From Bacillus changyiensis (GTDB lineage Bacteria > Bacillota > Bacilli > Bacillales > Bacillaceae), in NCBI RefSeq assembly GCF_027706145.1, contig NZ_JAQFWW010000001.1, forward strand, positions 558,001 to 622,000: a stretch of 64,000 bases of DNA, given 5' to 3'. Position 1 is the first letter of the stretch. The number at the start of each line of letters is the position of its first letter. Made by a program: the position numbers and the translations under genes. Below, in pieces: positions 49,799 to 57,751 of the stretch. A model generated the notes under the pieces. The model was given only the letters and a program-made list of their open reading frames with translations, did not search any database and was not told the origin of the DNA.

Positions 49799-49810
49799 CT
49801 CGCATATATT

Positions 49811-50398
49811 TTAGTTCTTTAACAGCTTGATATCAGCGATAATTTCTTCGTATGGCGTATCTGTCACACCATTGTATTCTTTCATGACTTTGCCTTCTTG
49901 ATCAACTAGAAAAAATGAATTTTGATGTATCACTTGCTCTTCATTTTCTGGTTTTTTAACAAGTGCATGAAAGCTATTCAACGCAAAACCTTCAATTTCT
50001 TTCTGTTTGTAACCAGTTAAAAAATCCCAGTTTTCAAAAGATAAGGGATAGTTATTTGCAAACTCTTTAAGCTTCTTTGGTGTATCATTCTCAGGGTCGA
50101 CACTAAATGAGATGATTCTGACATCGAGATTTTCTTTTTTAAGCTGTTTTTGCAATTCTGTCATATGTGCGGTCATCGGCGGACAGATTGTCGTACAGTT
50201 CGTAAAGATAAAGTCCGCTATCCAAACTTTCCCTTTTAAGCTTTCAAGAGATACCGTTTTTTTGTCTTGATTTTGAAAAGAAAAAGACTCAACATCATAA
50301 TTCAAAGGATCTTTTATTTTACTGTTACCGCAGGCACACATGATGATGACAAAGACTCCTGCCAGTAAAATAGTAAACCCGTTTTTCAATTCCCCCAT
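49811..50398 (-). CDS. ypmQ: Sco1/SenC family copper-insertion lipoprotein (YpmQ)
   Basis: 195 residues, lipid-anchored (IIMCAC lipobox, Cys about 22-23). Thioredoxin fold with the copper ligands FTNCTTICPPM (CxxxC) and a downstream HQNSF histidine, as in Sco proteins that load Cu(A) of cytochrome c oxidase. The start at 50398 is uncertain. It follows the DegV gene after nine bases. Confidence 0.88.
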   Translation of the reverse strand: MGELKNGFTILLAGVFVIIMCACGNSKIKDPLNYDVESFSFQNQDKKTVSLESLKGKVWIADFIFTNCTTICPPMTAHMTELQKQLKKENLDVRIISFSVDPENDTPKKLKEFANNYPLSFENWDFLTGYKQKEIEGFALNSFHALVKKPENEEQVIHQNSFFLVDQEGKVMKEYNGVTDTPYEEIIADIKLLKN

Positions 50399-50407
50399 CC
50401 CCTTTTA

Positions 50408-51250
50408 TTAATCAGTGTAAAAAGAAAAACCGATCGCTCCCCTTCCAGTATGAACCGATATAATCGGTGTTGTGTAAGAAATATCAATATTTACTCCCGG
50501 CACATGTTCAAGCAAAGATGCTTTCAATTTATGGGCAAGGTCCAATGCATCAGCATGAGCGATTCCAATTGCCTGAACGGTTTTTCCTTTGATAGTGGTT
50601 AGAAATTGGCCTGTTAAATAACGGATAAGCTGACCGCTATTCCGAACATTCTTGTCTGGTGTATAAATACCGTCTTCTAGTCTTGCAATTGGTTTTATTT
50701 TAAGTAAAGAGCCGATCAGTGCTTTTCCTCTACCAATTCGCCCCCCTTTGATCAAATTATCAAGCGTGTCCATTGTCACATAAAGGGAAATCCGGGTTCT
50801 TAAATGATCAAGATCATTCACAATGTCAACTACTGACCACCCCTCTTGAGCACGTGTTGCTGCTCTAACAACCTGAAAACCGAGGCCTTTTGAAATATAC
50901 TTGGAGTCAACAACTGTTACCTTACCATTGACCATCTTCGAAGCGCTTACAGCTGTTTGAAATGTCCCGCTTAATTCACTTGATAGGTGGATGCTGATTA
51001 CTTCACTTCCATCTTCCGTTAGTTTTTCATATAATTCAATAAATGCGCCCAATGGGGGTTGGGAACTTTTCGGAAGTTCTTTTGCCAATTCCATTTTTTC
51101 AATAAATTCATCTGGTTGAATGTCGAATTGATCTCTGTAAGGAACTCCATCAATTGCTATTGAAAGTGGCAATACATGAATATTATATTTTTCGAGTGTT
51201 TCTTTGTTTAAATCTGCTGTTGAATCTGTCACAATTTTAATATTGGTCAA
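50408..51250 (-). CDS. DegV family fatty-acid-binding protein
   Basis: 280 residues, the FakB fold: KIVTDSTADLNKE at the start (loop and Ser), then SSQPPLGAFIELYEKL, IHLSSELSGTFQTA and RGAIGFSF at the end. Such proteins carry an acyl chain for the fatty-acid kinase FakA. Start TTG 51250 behind GGAAGTG. In B. subtilis 168 this spot holds degR and ypzA instead (memory). It is upstream of the Sco1 gene. Confidence 0.9.
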   Translation of the reverse strand: MTNIKIVTDSTADLNKETLEKYNIHVLPLSIAIDGVPYRDQFDIQPDEFIEKMELAKELPKSSQPPLGAFIELYEKLTEDGSEVISIHLSSELSGTFQTAVSASKMVNGKVTVVDSKYISKGLGFQVVRAATRAQEGWSVVDIVNDLDHLRTRISLYVTMDTLDNLIKGGRIGRGKALIGSLLKIKPIARLEDGIYTPDKNVRNSGQLIRYLTGQFLTTIKGKTVQAIGIAHADALDLAHKLKASLLEHVPGVNIDISYTTPIISVHTGRGAIGFSFYTD

Positions 51251-51306
51251 TCTTCTTCACTTCCTGTCAGCCTAAGATGTTTTCATGATGTAGGCAAAAA
51301 CGCATG

Positions 51307-51375
51307 AAATTCTTTGCCGCCCACATACCTTTTTTCCGTAATATAAGCGGCACTTTTTTAGCTAGCAAAGAATTT
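51307..51375. repeat. nested inverted repeat
   Basis: Outer arms AAATTCTTTGC (51307-51317) and GCAAAGAATTT (51365-51375), inner arms GCCGC/GCGGC. It lies between ypmP and the DegV gene. It may be a terminator without a clean T tail or a small element remnant. Confidence 0.5.
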
Positions 51376-51384
51376 TTTTAAGTG

Positions 51385-51636
51385 CTATGCATTATGCTTT
51401 AACTCTTCTTGGTTATAAATAGCAAGATAAACCCGCCATTTTAATGCTCTTTTTAAATACTCTCTAAAGGAGTATATCTTTTTCTGGCGCTTCGAACAAT
51501 AAAGCTCTTTTATAAATGCTTCAAGCCTCAGCTTTGTCATAAAAAAATGGGGGTTATCCTCCTGTAACAGAGGTATTTCCGTCACCTTCACCTGCTGTCC
51601 ATCCAAACGTTTGAACTCTAGGCTTTTAAGTAACAA
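51385..51636 (-). CDS. ypmP: DUF2535 protein YpmP
   Basis: 83 residues from the TTG at 51636 (LLLKSLEFKRLDGQQVKV), nine bases after GAGG; this gives the family length. The frame stays open to 51702, overlapping the region before the ilvA stop, but those residues are not typical. Basic, soluble. Downstream of ilvA as in B. subtilis. Function is unknown. Confidence 0.78.
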   Translation of the reverse strand: MLLKSLEFKRLDGQQVKVTEIPLLQEDNPHFFMTKLRLEAFIKELYCSKRQKKIYSFREYLKRALKWRVYLAIYNQEELKHNA

Positions 51637-51710
51637 ATTATCAATCCTCTTTTTTTGGATATTTTCTTTATTATACATAATATCCGGAGTTATTGTCTGC
51701 AAAAATTTTT

Positions 51711-52979
51711 TTAAACGAGTAAATTGAAAAGTCCTTCATCTTTATTCACTTCGACAAAGTGAAAACCTTTGCGCTTCATTTTGTCGATCAGTGGGTCATA
51801 ATCTTCCCGCTGTTTTAATTCAATACCAACAAGAGCAGGGCCGCTGCTTTTATTATTTTTCTTTGTATATTCAAAGCGGGTGATGTCATCGCTTGGCCCA
51901 AGGACCTCGTCCAAAAATTCCCTTAACGCCCCGGCCCTTTGCGGAAAATTAACAATGAAATAATGTTGTAAGCCTTCGTACATCATCGATCTATCTTTAA
52001 TTTCCTGCATTCTTCCGATGTCATTATTTCCTCCGCTGATCACGCATACAACGTTTTTTCCTTTGATTTCGTCTTTATACAGATCTAATGCGGCGATAGG
52101 TAAAGCTCCAGCAGGCTCAGCGACAATTGCGCATTGGTTGTATAATTCTAGAATAGCGGTGCAAACTTTTCCTTCTGGAACAAGCAAGATGTCATCGACA
52201 ATTGTTTCAAGTGTTTGAAATGTTTTCTCACCAATTCTTTGAACTGCAGCACCGTCTACAAATTTATCAATTTTTTCAAGAGTGACAACTTCACCCTTTT
52301 TGTTGGACTCAAATAGTGCAGGCGCACCTTTTGGTTCAACAGCAATTAGCTTTGTTTGCGGAGATACATTTTTCATAAAAGTCCCTACACCTGACAGAAG
52401 TCCACCGCCTCCAACACTTGCAAAGACATAATGCGGCTCAGTTTCAATATCGTTTAAAATCTCAACAGCAACTGTTCCTTGCCCTGCCATCACTTCTGGA
52501 TCGTCAAACGGATGAATAAAAATGCGGTCTTCTTCTTCAGAACATATAAGCGCACTTTGGTAAGCATCATCAAACGTGTCCCCTACCAAAATAATTTCTA
52601 TATTATTCTTTCCAAACAATTCAACTTGAGATATTTTCTGTCTCGGAGTTGTTGAAGGCATAAAGATTTTCCCATGAATAGCAAGGTGGCTACAGGAAAA
52701 TGCTACTCCTTGAGCGTGGTTGCCAGCACTTGCGCAGACAATACCGTTTTTCGTCGTTTCTTTTGAGAGCTGTTTCATTTTATGATAAGCGCCTCGCAGT
52801 TTGAATGAACGAACGACCTGTAAATCTTCTCTTTTTAAATATACATTGCAATCGTACCTCTCGGACAGTCTCTCATTTTTTTGCAGAGGGGTATGAATCA
52901 CAATATCTTTAACATTTTGATGAGCTTTTAAAATATCTTTAACTTGGATGAGAGAGTTTTCTTTGAGCAACGGTTTCAT
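51711..52979 (-). CDS. ilvA: threonine deaminase, biosynthetic
   Basis: PLP enzyme that makes 2-oxobutanoate from threonine, first step to isoleucine. 422 residues: PLP lysine in VVRSFKLRGAYHKM, SAGNHAQGVAFS, the glycine loop VGGGGLLSG, and a single C-terminal ACT-like domain (about 340-415) with GLQHYFIVNFPQRAGALREFL. The short regulatory domain is the Bacillus type. An extended -10 (TGATATAAT) lies upstream on the minus strand. Confidence 0.96.
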   Translation of the reverse strand: MKPLLKENSLIQVKDILKAHQNVKDIVIHTPLQKNERLSERYDCNVYLKREDLQVVRSFKLRGAYHKMKQLSKETTKNGIVCASAGNHAQGVAFSCSHLAIHGKIFMPSTTPRQKISQVELFGKNNIEIILVGDTFDDAYQSALICSEEEDRIFIHPFDDPEVMAGQGTVAVEILNDIETEPHYVFASVGGGGLLSGVGTFMKNVSPQTKLIAVEPKGAPALFESNKKGEVVTLEKIDKFVDGAAVQRIGEKTFQTLETIVDDILLVPEGKVCTAILELYNQCAIVAEPAGALPIAALDLYKDEIKGKNVVCVISGGNNDIGRMQEIKDRSMMYEGLQHYFIVNFPQRAGALREFLDEVLGPSDDITRFEYTKKNNKSSGPALVGIELKQREDYDPLIDKMKRKGFHFVEVNKDEGLFNLLV

Positions 52980-53019
52980 GTATAGGATCCTTTCTTTATA
53001 AAGCTTTATTTAATACGCC

Positions 53020-53028
53020 ATTATATCA
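53020..53028 (-). promoter_or_regulatory. extended -10 promoter element of ilvA
   Basis: TGATATAAT on the minus strand about 41 bases before the ilvA ATG; no good -35 at 17 bases. Confidence 0.5.
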
Positions 53029-53173
53029 CGAATATTCAAAAAATAAAGGTTTTTTTATTATATGTGATAATGAAAGATTTTCATGCAGATTGATAAAGTT
53101 TTTTAAAAAAGGCTTTATTTGTTCTAATTGGGTGTTATAATAGAACCAATTGGAACCAAAAGGAGCGTAGGTG

Positions 53174-54163
53174 ATGGAAAATCCGCTAACATTTGCTGAA
53201 CTAATTGGAGAAGATGATGCTTTTTTAGAAGCAAAAATTAGAGCAAAACAATTTGCAGAATCTTCTCATCCGGTTCTTATATCCGGAGACACAGGAACAG
53301 GCAAAAATCTTTTTGCAAAAGCGATCCATTTTGAATCTTCATACAAATCTGGACCTTTTTTTCGTATCAGTTGCAGTACGTTGAATGACAAAGAATTTAG
53401 TGAGAAACTTTTACTTGCCCCTTTGAAAGAATCGGGAACTTTATTTCTTGATGAAGTCTGGGGATTGTCTTTACCCCTTCAAGGAAAGCTATTAGCTTTA
53501 ATTGAAAAAGGGATTTCGTGTAGACTGATTTCATCGACAAGTGTATCTTTAACCACACGAATGGAACGTCATGAATTTCGAAGAGACCTGTTTTACAGGC
53601 TCCATGTTCTTGATCTACCACTCCCATCTCTTCATGAACGAAGAGGTGATATCCCTTTGCTTGTCCACCACTTTTTAAAAAGCGGAGATCAGGATATTTA
53701 TGTCGAACCAGTTGTTTGGAAGGCCTTTGAACAGTATCAGTTTCCTGGAAATGTAAGAGAACTGAAAAATATGACGGAATATATAAAAACGGTATCAGAC
53801 CAAAAAACCGTTCAACTTTATGATATTCCGCCTATCTTAAGAGAACAGTTAAAAAATAAAAAAACAAAAGATAAAAAAAGTAAAACTACATCATTGACAT
53901 TAATGGAAAAAGAAGAATTTGTGTTTTTGCTAGAAACAATAAAGCAATTAAATGAAAAAGGAGAGCCAGCAAGCCGAAGAATGCTGTCAGAGCAAAGCAA
54001 TGACCAAAAAACTGTGCTTACTCCACAGCAAGTCAGAAGCAGACTAGATTTTTTGGAAAAAAAAGAGTATATCACCAAAGGACGTGGAAGAGCCGGAACC
54101 AAAATTACCTTAGAAGGCTTGCGCTTTTTAAGCTCTTTAAAAAATCATATCATTCAAGATTAG
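53174..54163 (+). CDS. yplP: AAA+ regulator YplP (sigma-54 activator type) without the GAFTGA loop
   Basis: 329 residues. Central AAA+ module: Walker A GDTGTGKN (about 38-45), Walker B GTLFLDEV (about 88-95), arginine-finger RRDLFYRLHVLDLPLPSLHERRGDIP and the sensor-2 FPGNVRELKN. The stretch between SCSTLND and GTLFLDE is about 20 residues shorter than in NtrC-type proteins and has no GAFTGA motif, which normally touches sigma-54. No N-terminal sensor; the C-terminus is winged-helix-like rather than Fis-type. Start ATG 53174 behind AAAAGGAGCG. B. subtilis YplP is reported in cold-shock adaptation. Confidence 0.88.
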   Translation: MENPLTFAELIGEDDAFLEAKIRAKQFAESSHPVLISGDTGTGKNLFAKAIHFESSYKSGPFFRISCSTLNDKEFSEKLLLAPLKESGTLFLDEVWGLSLPLQGKLLALIEKGISCRLISSTSVSLTTRMERHEFRRDLFYRLHVLDLPLPSLHERRGDIPLLVHHFLKSGDQDIYVEPVVWKAFEQYQFPGNVRELKNMTEYIKTVSDQKTVQLYDIPPILREQLKNKKTKDKKSKTTSLTLMEKEEFVFLLETIKQLNEKGEPASRRMLSEQSNDQKTVLTPQQVRSRLDFLEKKEYITKGRGRAGTKITLEGLRFLSSLKNHIIQD

Positions 54164-54175
54164 AGAGGGTGTTTT

Positions 54176-54817
54176 ATGATGTATTCGATCAAAGAAGAAA
54201 TTGCCAATGCGATTACACATGGAATAGGTGTCTTATTGTCCATTCCTGCGATTGTTTTTTTAGTGATATTTGCGGTGCGTTATGGAAGTCCACTTGATGT
54301 TGTCAGTTTCTCAATATTTGGAGCATCCATGTTGTTTTTGTATTTAAGTTCAACACTCTTACACAGCATCCAGCATGCAAAAACAAAAGATATTCTAGAG
54401 ATCATTGATCACTCTGCCATCTATGTTCTAATTGCGGGAACTTACACTCCGCTTCTTCTCGGTTCACTCAAAGGACCACTTGGCTTTACAATGCTTGCTA
54501 TTATTTGGGGGCTTGCTGTTTGCGGTATTGTGTTCAAAATCTTTTTTGTCAAGCGTTTTATTGTCATAAGCACAGTCGTCTATCTTTTAATGGGGTGGAT
54601 GGCAATCATCGTCATTAAGCCGCTCTATCAAGCTTTAACAGGTGAAGGCTTTGCATTGTTACTCTTAGGTGGAATTTTATATTCGGTGGGCACGATTTTT
54701 TACTTATGGAGAAAAATCCCCTACCACCATGCGATCTGGCATACCTTCGTACTCGGTGGCAGTGCCTCAATGTTCTTCTGTGTCCTTTTTTACGCCACAG
54801 AAGTACCGTTTGTCTAA
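54176..54817 (+). CDS. yplQ: hemolysin III family membrane protein YplQ
   Basis: 213 residues, seven hydrophobic helices, PAQR/hemolysin III superfamily. Motifs: EEIANAITHGIGVLLSIP, STLLHSIQH, IDHSAIYVLIAGTYTP and the C-terminal IWHTFVLGGSASMFF with metal-binding His. Twelve bases after yplP, so the two may share a transcript. The activity of the family is debated; pore formation was reported for a B. cereus member. Confidence 0.92.
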   Translation: MMYSIKEEIANAITHGIGVLLSIPAIVFLVIFAVRYGSPLDVVSFSIFGASMLFLYLSSTLLHSIQHAKTKDILEIIDHSAIYVLIAGTYTPLLLGSLKGPLGFTMLAIIWGLAVCGIVFKIFFVKRFIVISTVVYLLMGWMAIIVIKPLYQALTGEGFALLLLGGILYSVGTIFYLWRKIPYHHAIWHTFVLGGSASMFFCVLFYATEVPFV

Positions 54818-54825
54818 GTTAAGTT

Positions 54826-54860
54826 CTTGTTACACTAACGAATCCTGTTAGTGTAACAAG
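54826..54860. repeat. perfect 14-bp hairpin without T tail
   Basis: CTTGTTACACTAAC (54826-54839) and its complement (54847-54860) with a 7-base loop, between convergent yplQ and ypkP. Neither strand has a T run after the stem. Confidence 0.7.
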
Positions 54861-54944
54861 GTACTATTTATAAAAGTCATTCAACTTGGTCGCTTGTTAT
54901 GGTGTCAGTTTTTGTTCAATAGTGAGCATTAATCTACTTCATCG

Positions 54945-55568
54945 CTATGCCTGAAACTGTTTTTTCTCCTTGCTAACATAAGCTGGATGGATCGTCAAAT
55001 CAAGATCTACTGCTTTCAACCTTTTGAAAACGATCCCTTTTATCATCTCTTCTGTACCAGCAGTTTCTACCGGAACAATTGGAACATCAAACCTTCTTGA
55101 TAATGAATGATAATCAATACCATCATCTTCGGAAAGAATGAAGCTTTGACCTTTACGGATGTATTCTTCTATTTGTTCGAGATTTGCTTTTTGATCTCCT
55201 CCCTTTTTAATGACACCCATTTTATTTAGCCATTGTCTGATCAAAGGATAGCGGAACACTCGGGGTTCTGCAAAAAAGGAAGCTGTCTTGTCAAGGTGAC
55301 CTAAGATGAGCGCTAGATCTAATAGCTTAAGCTTTGGATGGACATAGATCACAGGACCTGCATCAAGTCTTCCATACTGATGAATGGATACAGTTGAACC
55401 AGTCAGTCCAATCCATTCCCTCATAAAGGCTTTCGGCTTATCATAGACAATTTCCATTTGCTTCACATAAGAAAGCCGAGGATCGAGGATTTGAAGCTCT
55501 CTTAGCAATCGTATATGCTTCACAAGCATATACGTCATATGACTTGTCAAAAAACAAAAGCGAAACAT
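54945..55568 (-). CDS. ypkP: YpkP, acyltransferase-like protein
   Basis: 207 residues. The section ASFFAEPRVFRYPLIRQWLNKMGVI followed by EQIEEYIRKGQSFILSEDDG looks like the middle of a PlsC-type glycerolipid acyltransferase. The usual HX4D catalytic pair is not present: the matching site reads VHPKLKLLDLA, with His and Asp seven residues apart. So it may be a non-catalytic or diverged member. GGGAGGAG precedes the ATG. Fifteen bases after dfrA. Confidence 0.7.
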   Translation of the reverse strand: MFRFCFLTSHMTYMLVKHIRLLRELQILDPRLSYVKQMEIVYDKPKAFMREWIGLTGSTVSIHQYGRLDAGPVIYVHPKLKLLDLALILGHLDKTASFFAEPRVFRYPLIRQWLNKMGVIKKGGDQKANLEQIEEYIRKGQSFILSEDDGIDYHSLSRRFDVPIVPVETAGTEEMIKGIVFKRLKAVDLDLTIHPAYVSKEKKQFQA

Positions 55569-55583
55569 AAATATCTCTCCTCC

Positions 55584-56075
55584 CTATCCTTTTTTTTGAT
55601 AAACGAGGAATTCATAGTTATAGGGATTTTTGTCATCCTTCAATCCTTTTCTTCTTGAAACCAGTTCCCACTCGTTCTCTGTAAATTCCGGAAAATAGCG
55701 GTCACCTTCAAACACCTCATCAATTTTTGTCATGTATAGTTTTTCGGCGTAGGGGAGTAACTCTCTGTAAAGTGTTGAACCTCCAATAACAAAGCACTCT
55801 TCCTTTTTGTTCGCAAATGTCACCACTTCCTGGACAGAATGCAAAATTTCACAGCCGGGAATGGTTATGTTTCGGTTTGAGGTCACTACAATATTCCTTC
55901 TGTTTGGCAAAGGTTTTCCAATTGACTCGAATGTTTTCCTTCCCATAATGACAGGATGCCCGCTCGTCACTTTTTTGAAATACTTCAAATCCTCGGGAAG
56001 ATGCCATGGTAAATCATTGTTTTGACCGATCAAATTGTTTCGGTCCATAGCAAATATGAATGATATCATGTTCAT
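55584..56075 (-). CDS. dfrA: dihydrofolate reductase
   Basis: Reduces dihydrofolate to tetrahydrofolate. 163 residues: SFIFAMDRNNLIGQNNDLPWHLPEDLKYFK with the catalytic Asp, the NADPH site MGRKTFESIGKPLPNRRN and the FVIGGSTLY loop. AGGAGG is suited to ATG 56075 or 56069. In B. subtilis it follows thyB; no thymidylate synthase is next to it here, so thymidylate must be made by a gene elsewhere. Confidence 0.96.
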   Translation of the reverse strand: MNMISFIFAMDRNNLIGQNNDLPWHLPEDLKYFKKVTSGHPVIMGRKTFESIGKPLPNRRNIVVTSNRNITIPGCEILHSVQEVVTFANKKEECFVIGGSTLYRELLPYAEKLYMTKIDEVFEGDRYFPEFTENEWELVSRRKGLKDDKNPYNYEFLVYQKKG

Positions 56076-56203
56076 GTTGCCTCCTCTAATTAATTCATCT
56101 ATCTAAAACGTTTGTGAGCTTATTTTTATTGGAATTGAAAACGAGCAAATCCATCTACTATCAGACGAGGGAATTCCCGGATTCGTTTCATTTCTTTTTG
56201 GCA

Positions 56204-56228
56204 TAAAAAAACCCGCTTAGCGGGTTTA
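56204..56228 (-). terminator. terminator after ypjQ
   Basis: AAACCCGCT/AGCGGGTTT stem followed by seven T on the minus strand. Confidence 0.88.
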
Positions 56229-56254
56229 GAATAACATATCAGCCTACAAATCGT

Positions 56255-56794
56255 CTATCCTTGGACATTTTGATGTTCCGTTTGTTCTTCCTTTTCTTCG
56301 TCTTCTAGATCCTGATACGTATGAGCGATCCGACTCGCTGCAGCTGCAGCAAGTGCTGCTACAATATCATCAAGGAATGTATGCACTTCATCATCAGAAC
56401 AACAATCCAACGCTTTAATAATTCCGAATTTTTCTTTGTCAAGATAGCCAAAATTCGTTAACCCAATTGAACCATAAACATTTACAATGGAAAGCGGAAT
56501 AATTTCATCAATTCCATAAAGTGGTTCATCCGTTTCAACCAAATATTGAAGCGGTTCAGGTAATAGTTTTTTCTCTGCGAGCTGATCAAGCGCAATACCT
56601 GTTAAAACAGCGTGAACGATTTCCCGTTTATTTAAAACCTTTTCAACATTCTCAATGCACACACTAAAAGGCAGATTAGGATGATACTTCTCCTGCAGTT
56701 TTTGAACGATGTGTGCAATATCTTCTACTGTTACACCCCGCTCATTGAGCATGTTTTTTGTCAAATGCACCATTTCATTCATCGTATATTTCAT
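56255..56794 (-). CDS. ypjQ: phosphatidylglycerophosphatase A-related protein YpjQ
   Basis: 179 residues. PgpA-like fold: LKKNML-type start, ENVEKVLNKREIVHAVLTGIALDQLAE, YGSIGLTNFGYLDKEK and an alanine-rich end with DDIVAALAAAAASR. Substrate not established. GGAGAAGAG precedes the ATG. It is 16 bases downstream of ypjP. Confidence 0.85.
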   Translation of the reverse strand: MKYTMNEMVHLTKNMLNERGVTVEDIAHIVQKLQEKYHPNLPFSVCIENVEKVLNKREIVHAVLTGIALDQLAEKKLLPEPLQYLVETDEPLYGIDEIIPLSIVNVYGSIGLTNFGYLDKEKFGIIKALDCCSDDEVHTFLDDIVAALAAAAASRIAHTYQDLEDEEKEEQTEHQNVQG

Positions 56795-56810
56795 CTTTTA
56801 CTCTTCTCCT

Positions 56811-57413
56811 TTAATGACTCATCCAATTAGGTGGCGTATTACGATCCCAATAAATATTTCCGAGATGATGATGTTTTTGAAATCCATCTTCTACAGAATG
56901 ATAGTGAAAATTAAACCAGTAACCTTTAAGTGGTGGCTGATCCCTGCGAACATGAAATCTTAAGACATCTTCGCCAGTTATCCGGTTATACACATGAAAA
57001 ATTTTCTCTGTTTTTCCTGATGTCGGTTTTTTCGTTATCGCAAGATCTTGATAAGCCTCATTATCCTTTAATGTCATCAGGTAGCTGGCGATGACCTCTT
57101 CAATTTTAGGAAGTACTTCTTCCCTGTACTCATCCTCAATCACAGGAGAAATCCTCTCCCCAAATTTTTCAAAAGACTGATTTTCTGCATCATAGAGTAA
57201 GCCATCTTTATATATCTCAAAAGAAGATTTAGAGCTCTTCTCCTTATCTGGCTCGGACTCTTTCCGATTCTGGTATCCGGTGGTATGCCCTGTTTGATGA
57301 ATGCGTTGATGTTCTGGCGACTTGTCCATCATCAATGCTGCAGGAGGGGATACAAGCCCGAATGTCACAATTGTAAATAAGACAACTAGAGCTTTTCTCA
57401 TCCACATCTTCAT
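56811..57413 (-). CDS. ypjP: YpjP family secreted protein
   Basis: 200 residues from the ATG at 57413 (MKMWMRKALVVLFTIVTFG): a signal peptide or anchor, then a soluble domain ending in HHHLGNIYWDRNTPPNWMSH, which is conserved in the family. AAGGGAACC precedes this start; the open frame to 57482 lacks a ribosome site. Function is unknown. Operon with ypjQ. Confidence 0.82.
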   Translation of the reverse strand: MKMWMRKALVVLFTIVTFGLVSPPAALMMDKSPEHQRIHQTGHTTGYQNRKESEPDKEKSSKSSFEIYKDGLLYDAENQSFEKFGERISPVIEDEYREEVLPKIEEVIASYLMTLKDNEAYQDLAITKKPTSGKTEKIFHVYNRITGEDVLRFHVRRDQPPLKGYWFNFHYHSVEDGFQKHHHLGNIYWDRNTPPNWMSH

Positions 57414-57639
57414 GACTGTTGGTTCCCTTCTGTTTTTACATTCTTTATCTCTTATTCTATCATATGTTGAATTTTCAGTCATTCAAAAGAGATGAGGGAA
57501 TTACTAGAAAAAGAAAATACCACCTTGATAGACGAGATTAATCATACCAAATTTACATGAATGGAGAATTCATCTTTTCTTTTGGCAATAAAACGTTTAC
57601 AATCAAAGATGAAAATTCCAAAACTAGGAGTGATCCTTT

Positions 57640-57714
57640 ATGGTGGAAGGACTTTTTATTACTGCTTCATTGGTCAGCCTCGCTTATTTTATCATCATGG
57701 AAATTGCCGATTAA
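57640..57714 (+). CDS. 24-residue membrane peptide
   Basis: MVEGLFITASLVSLAYFIIMEIAD, split here as MVEGLFITASLVSLA and YFIIMEIAD: one hydrophobic helix with acidic ends. AGGAG lies nine bases before the ATG and a strong terminator starts right after the stop, so gene start, frame and end fit together. Size and layout recall KdpF or single-helix regulators. No promoter was found with confidence. Confidence 0.55.
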   Translation: MVEGLFITASLVSLAYFIIMEIAD

Positions 57715-57747
57715 AAAACCTAAGGGTTTTAGGCCTTAGGTTTTGTT
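57713..57747. terminator. bidirectional terminator
   Basis: Perfect 11-bp stem (57715-57725 with 57734-57744) with T runs in both directions; ends ypiP on minus and the 24-residue gene on plus. Confidence 0.82.
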
Positions 57748-57751
57748 TTCA

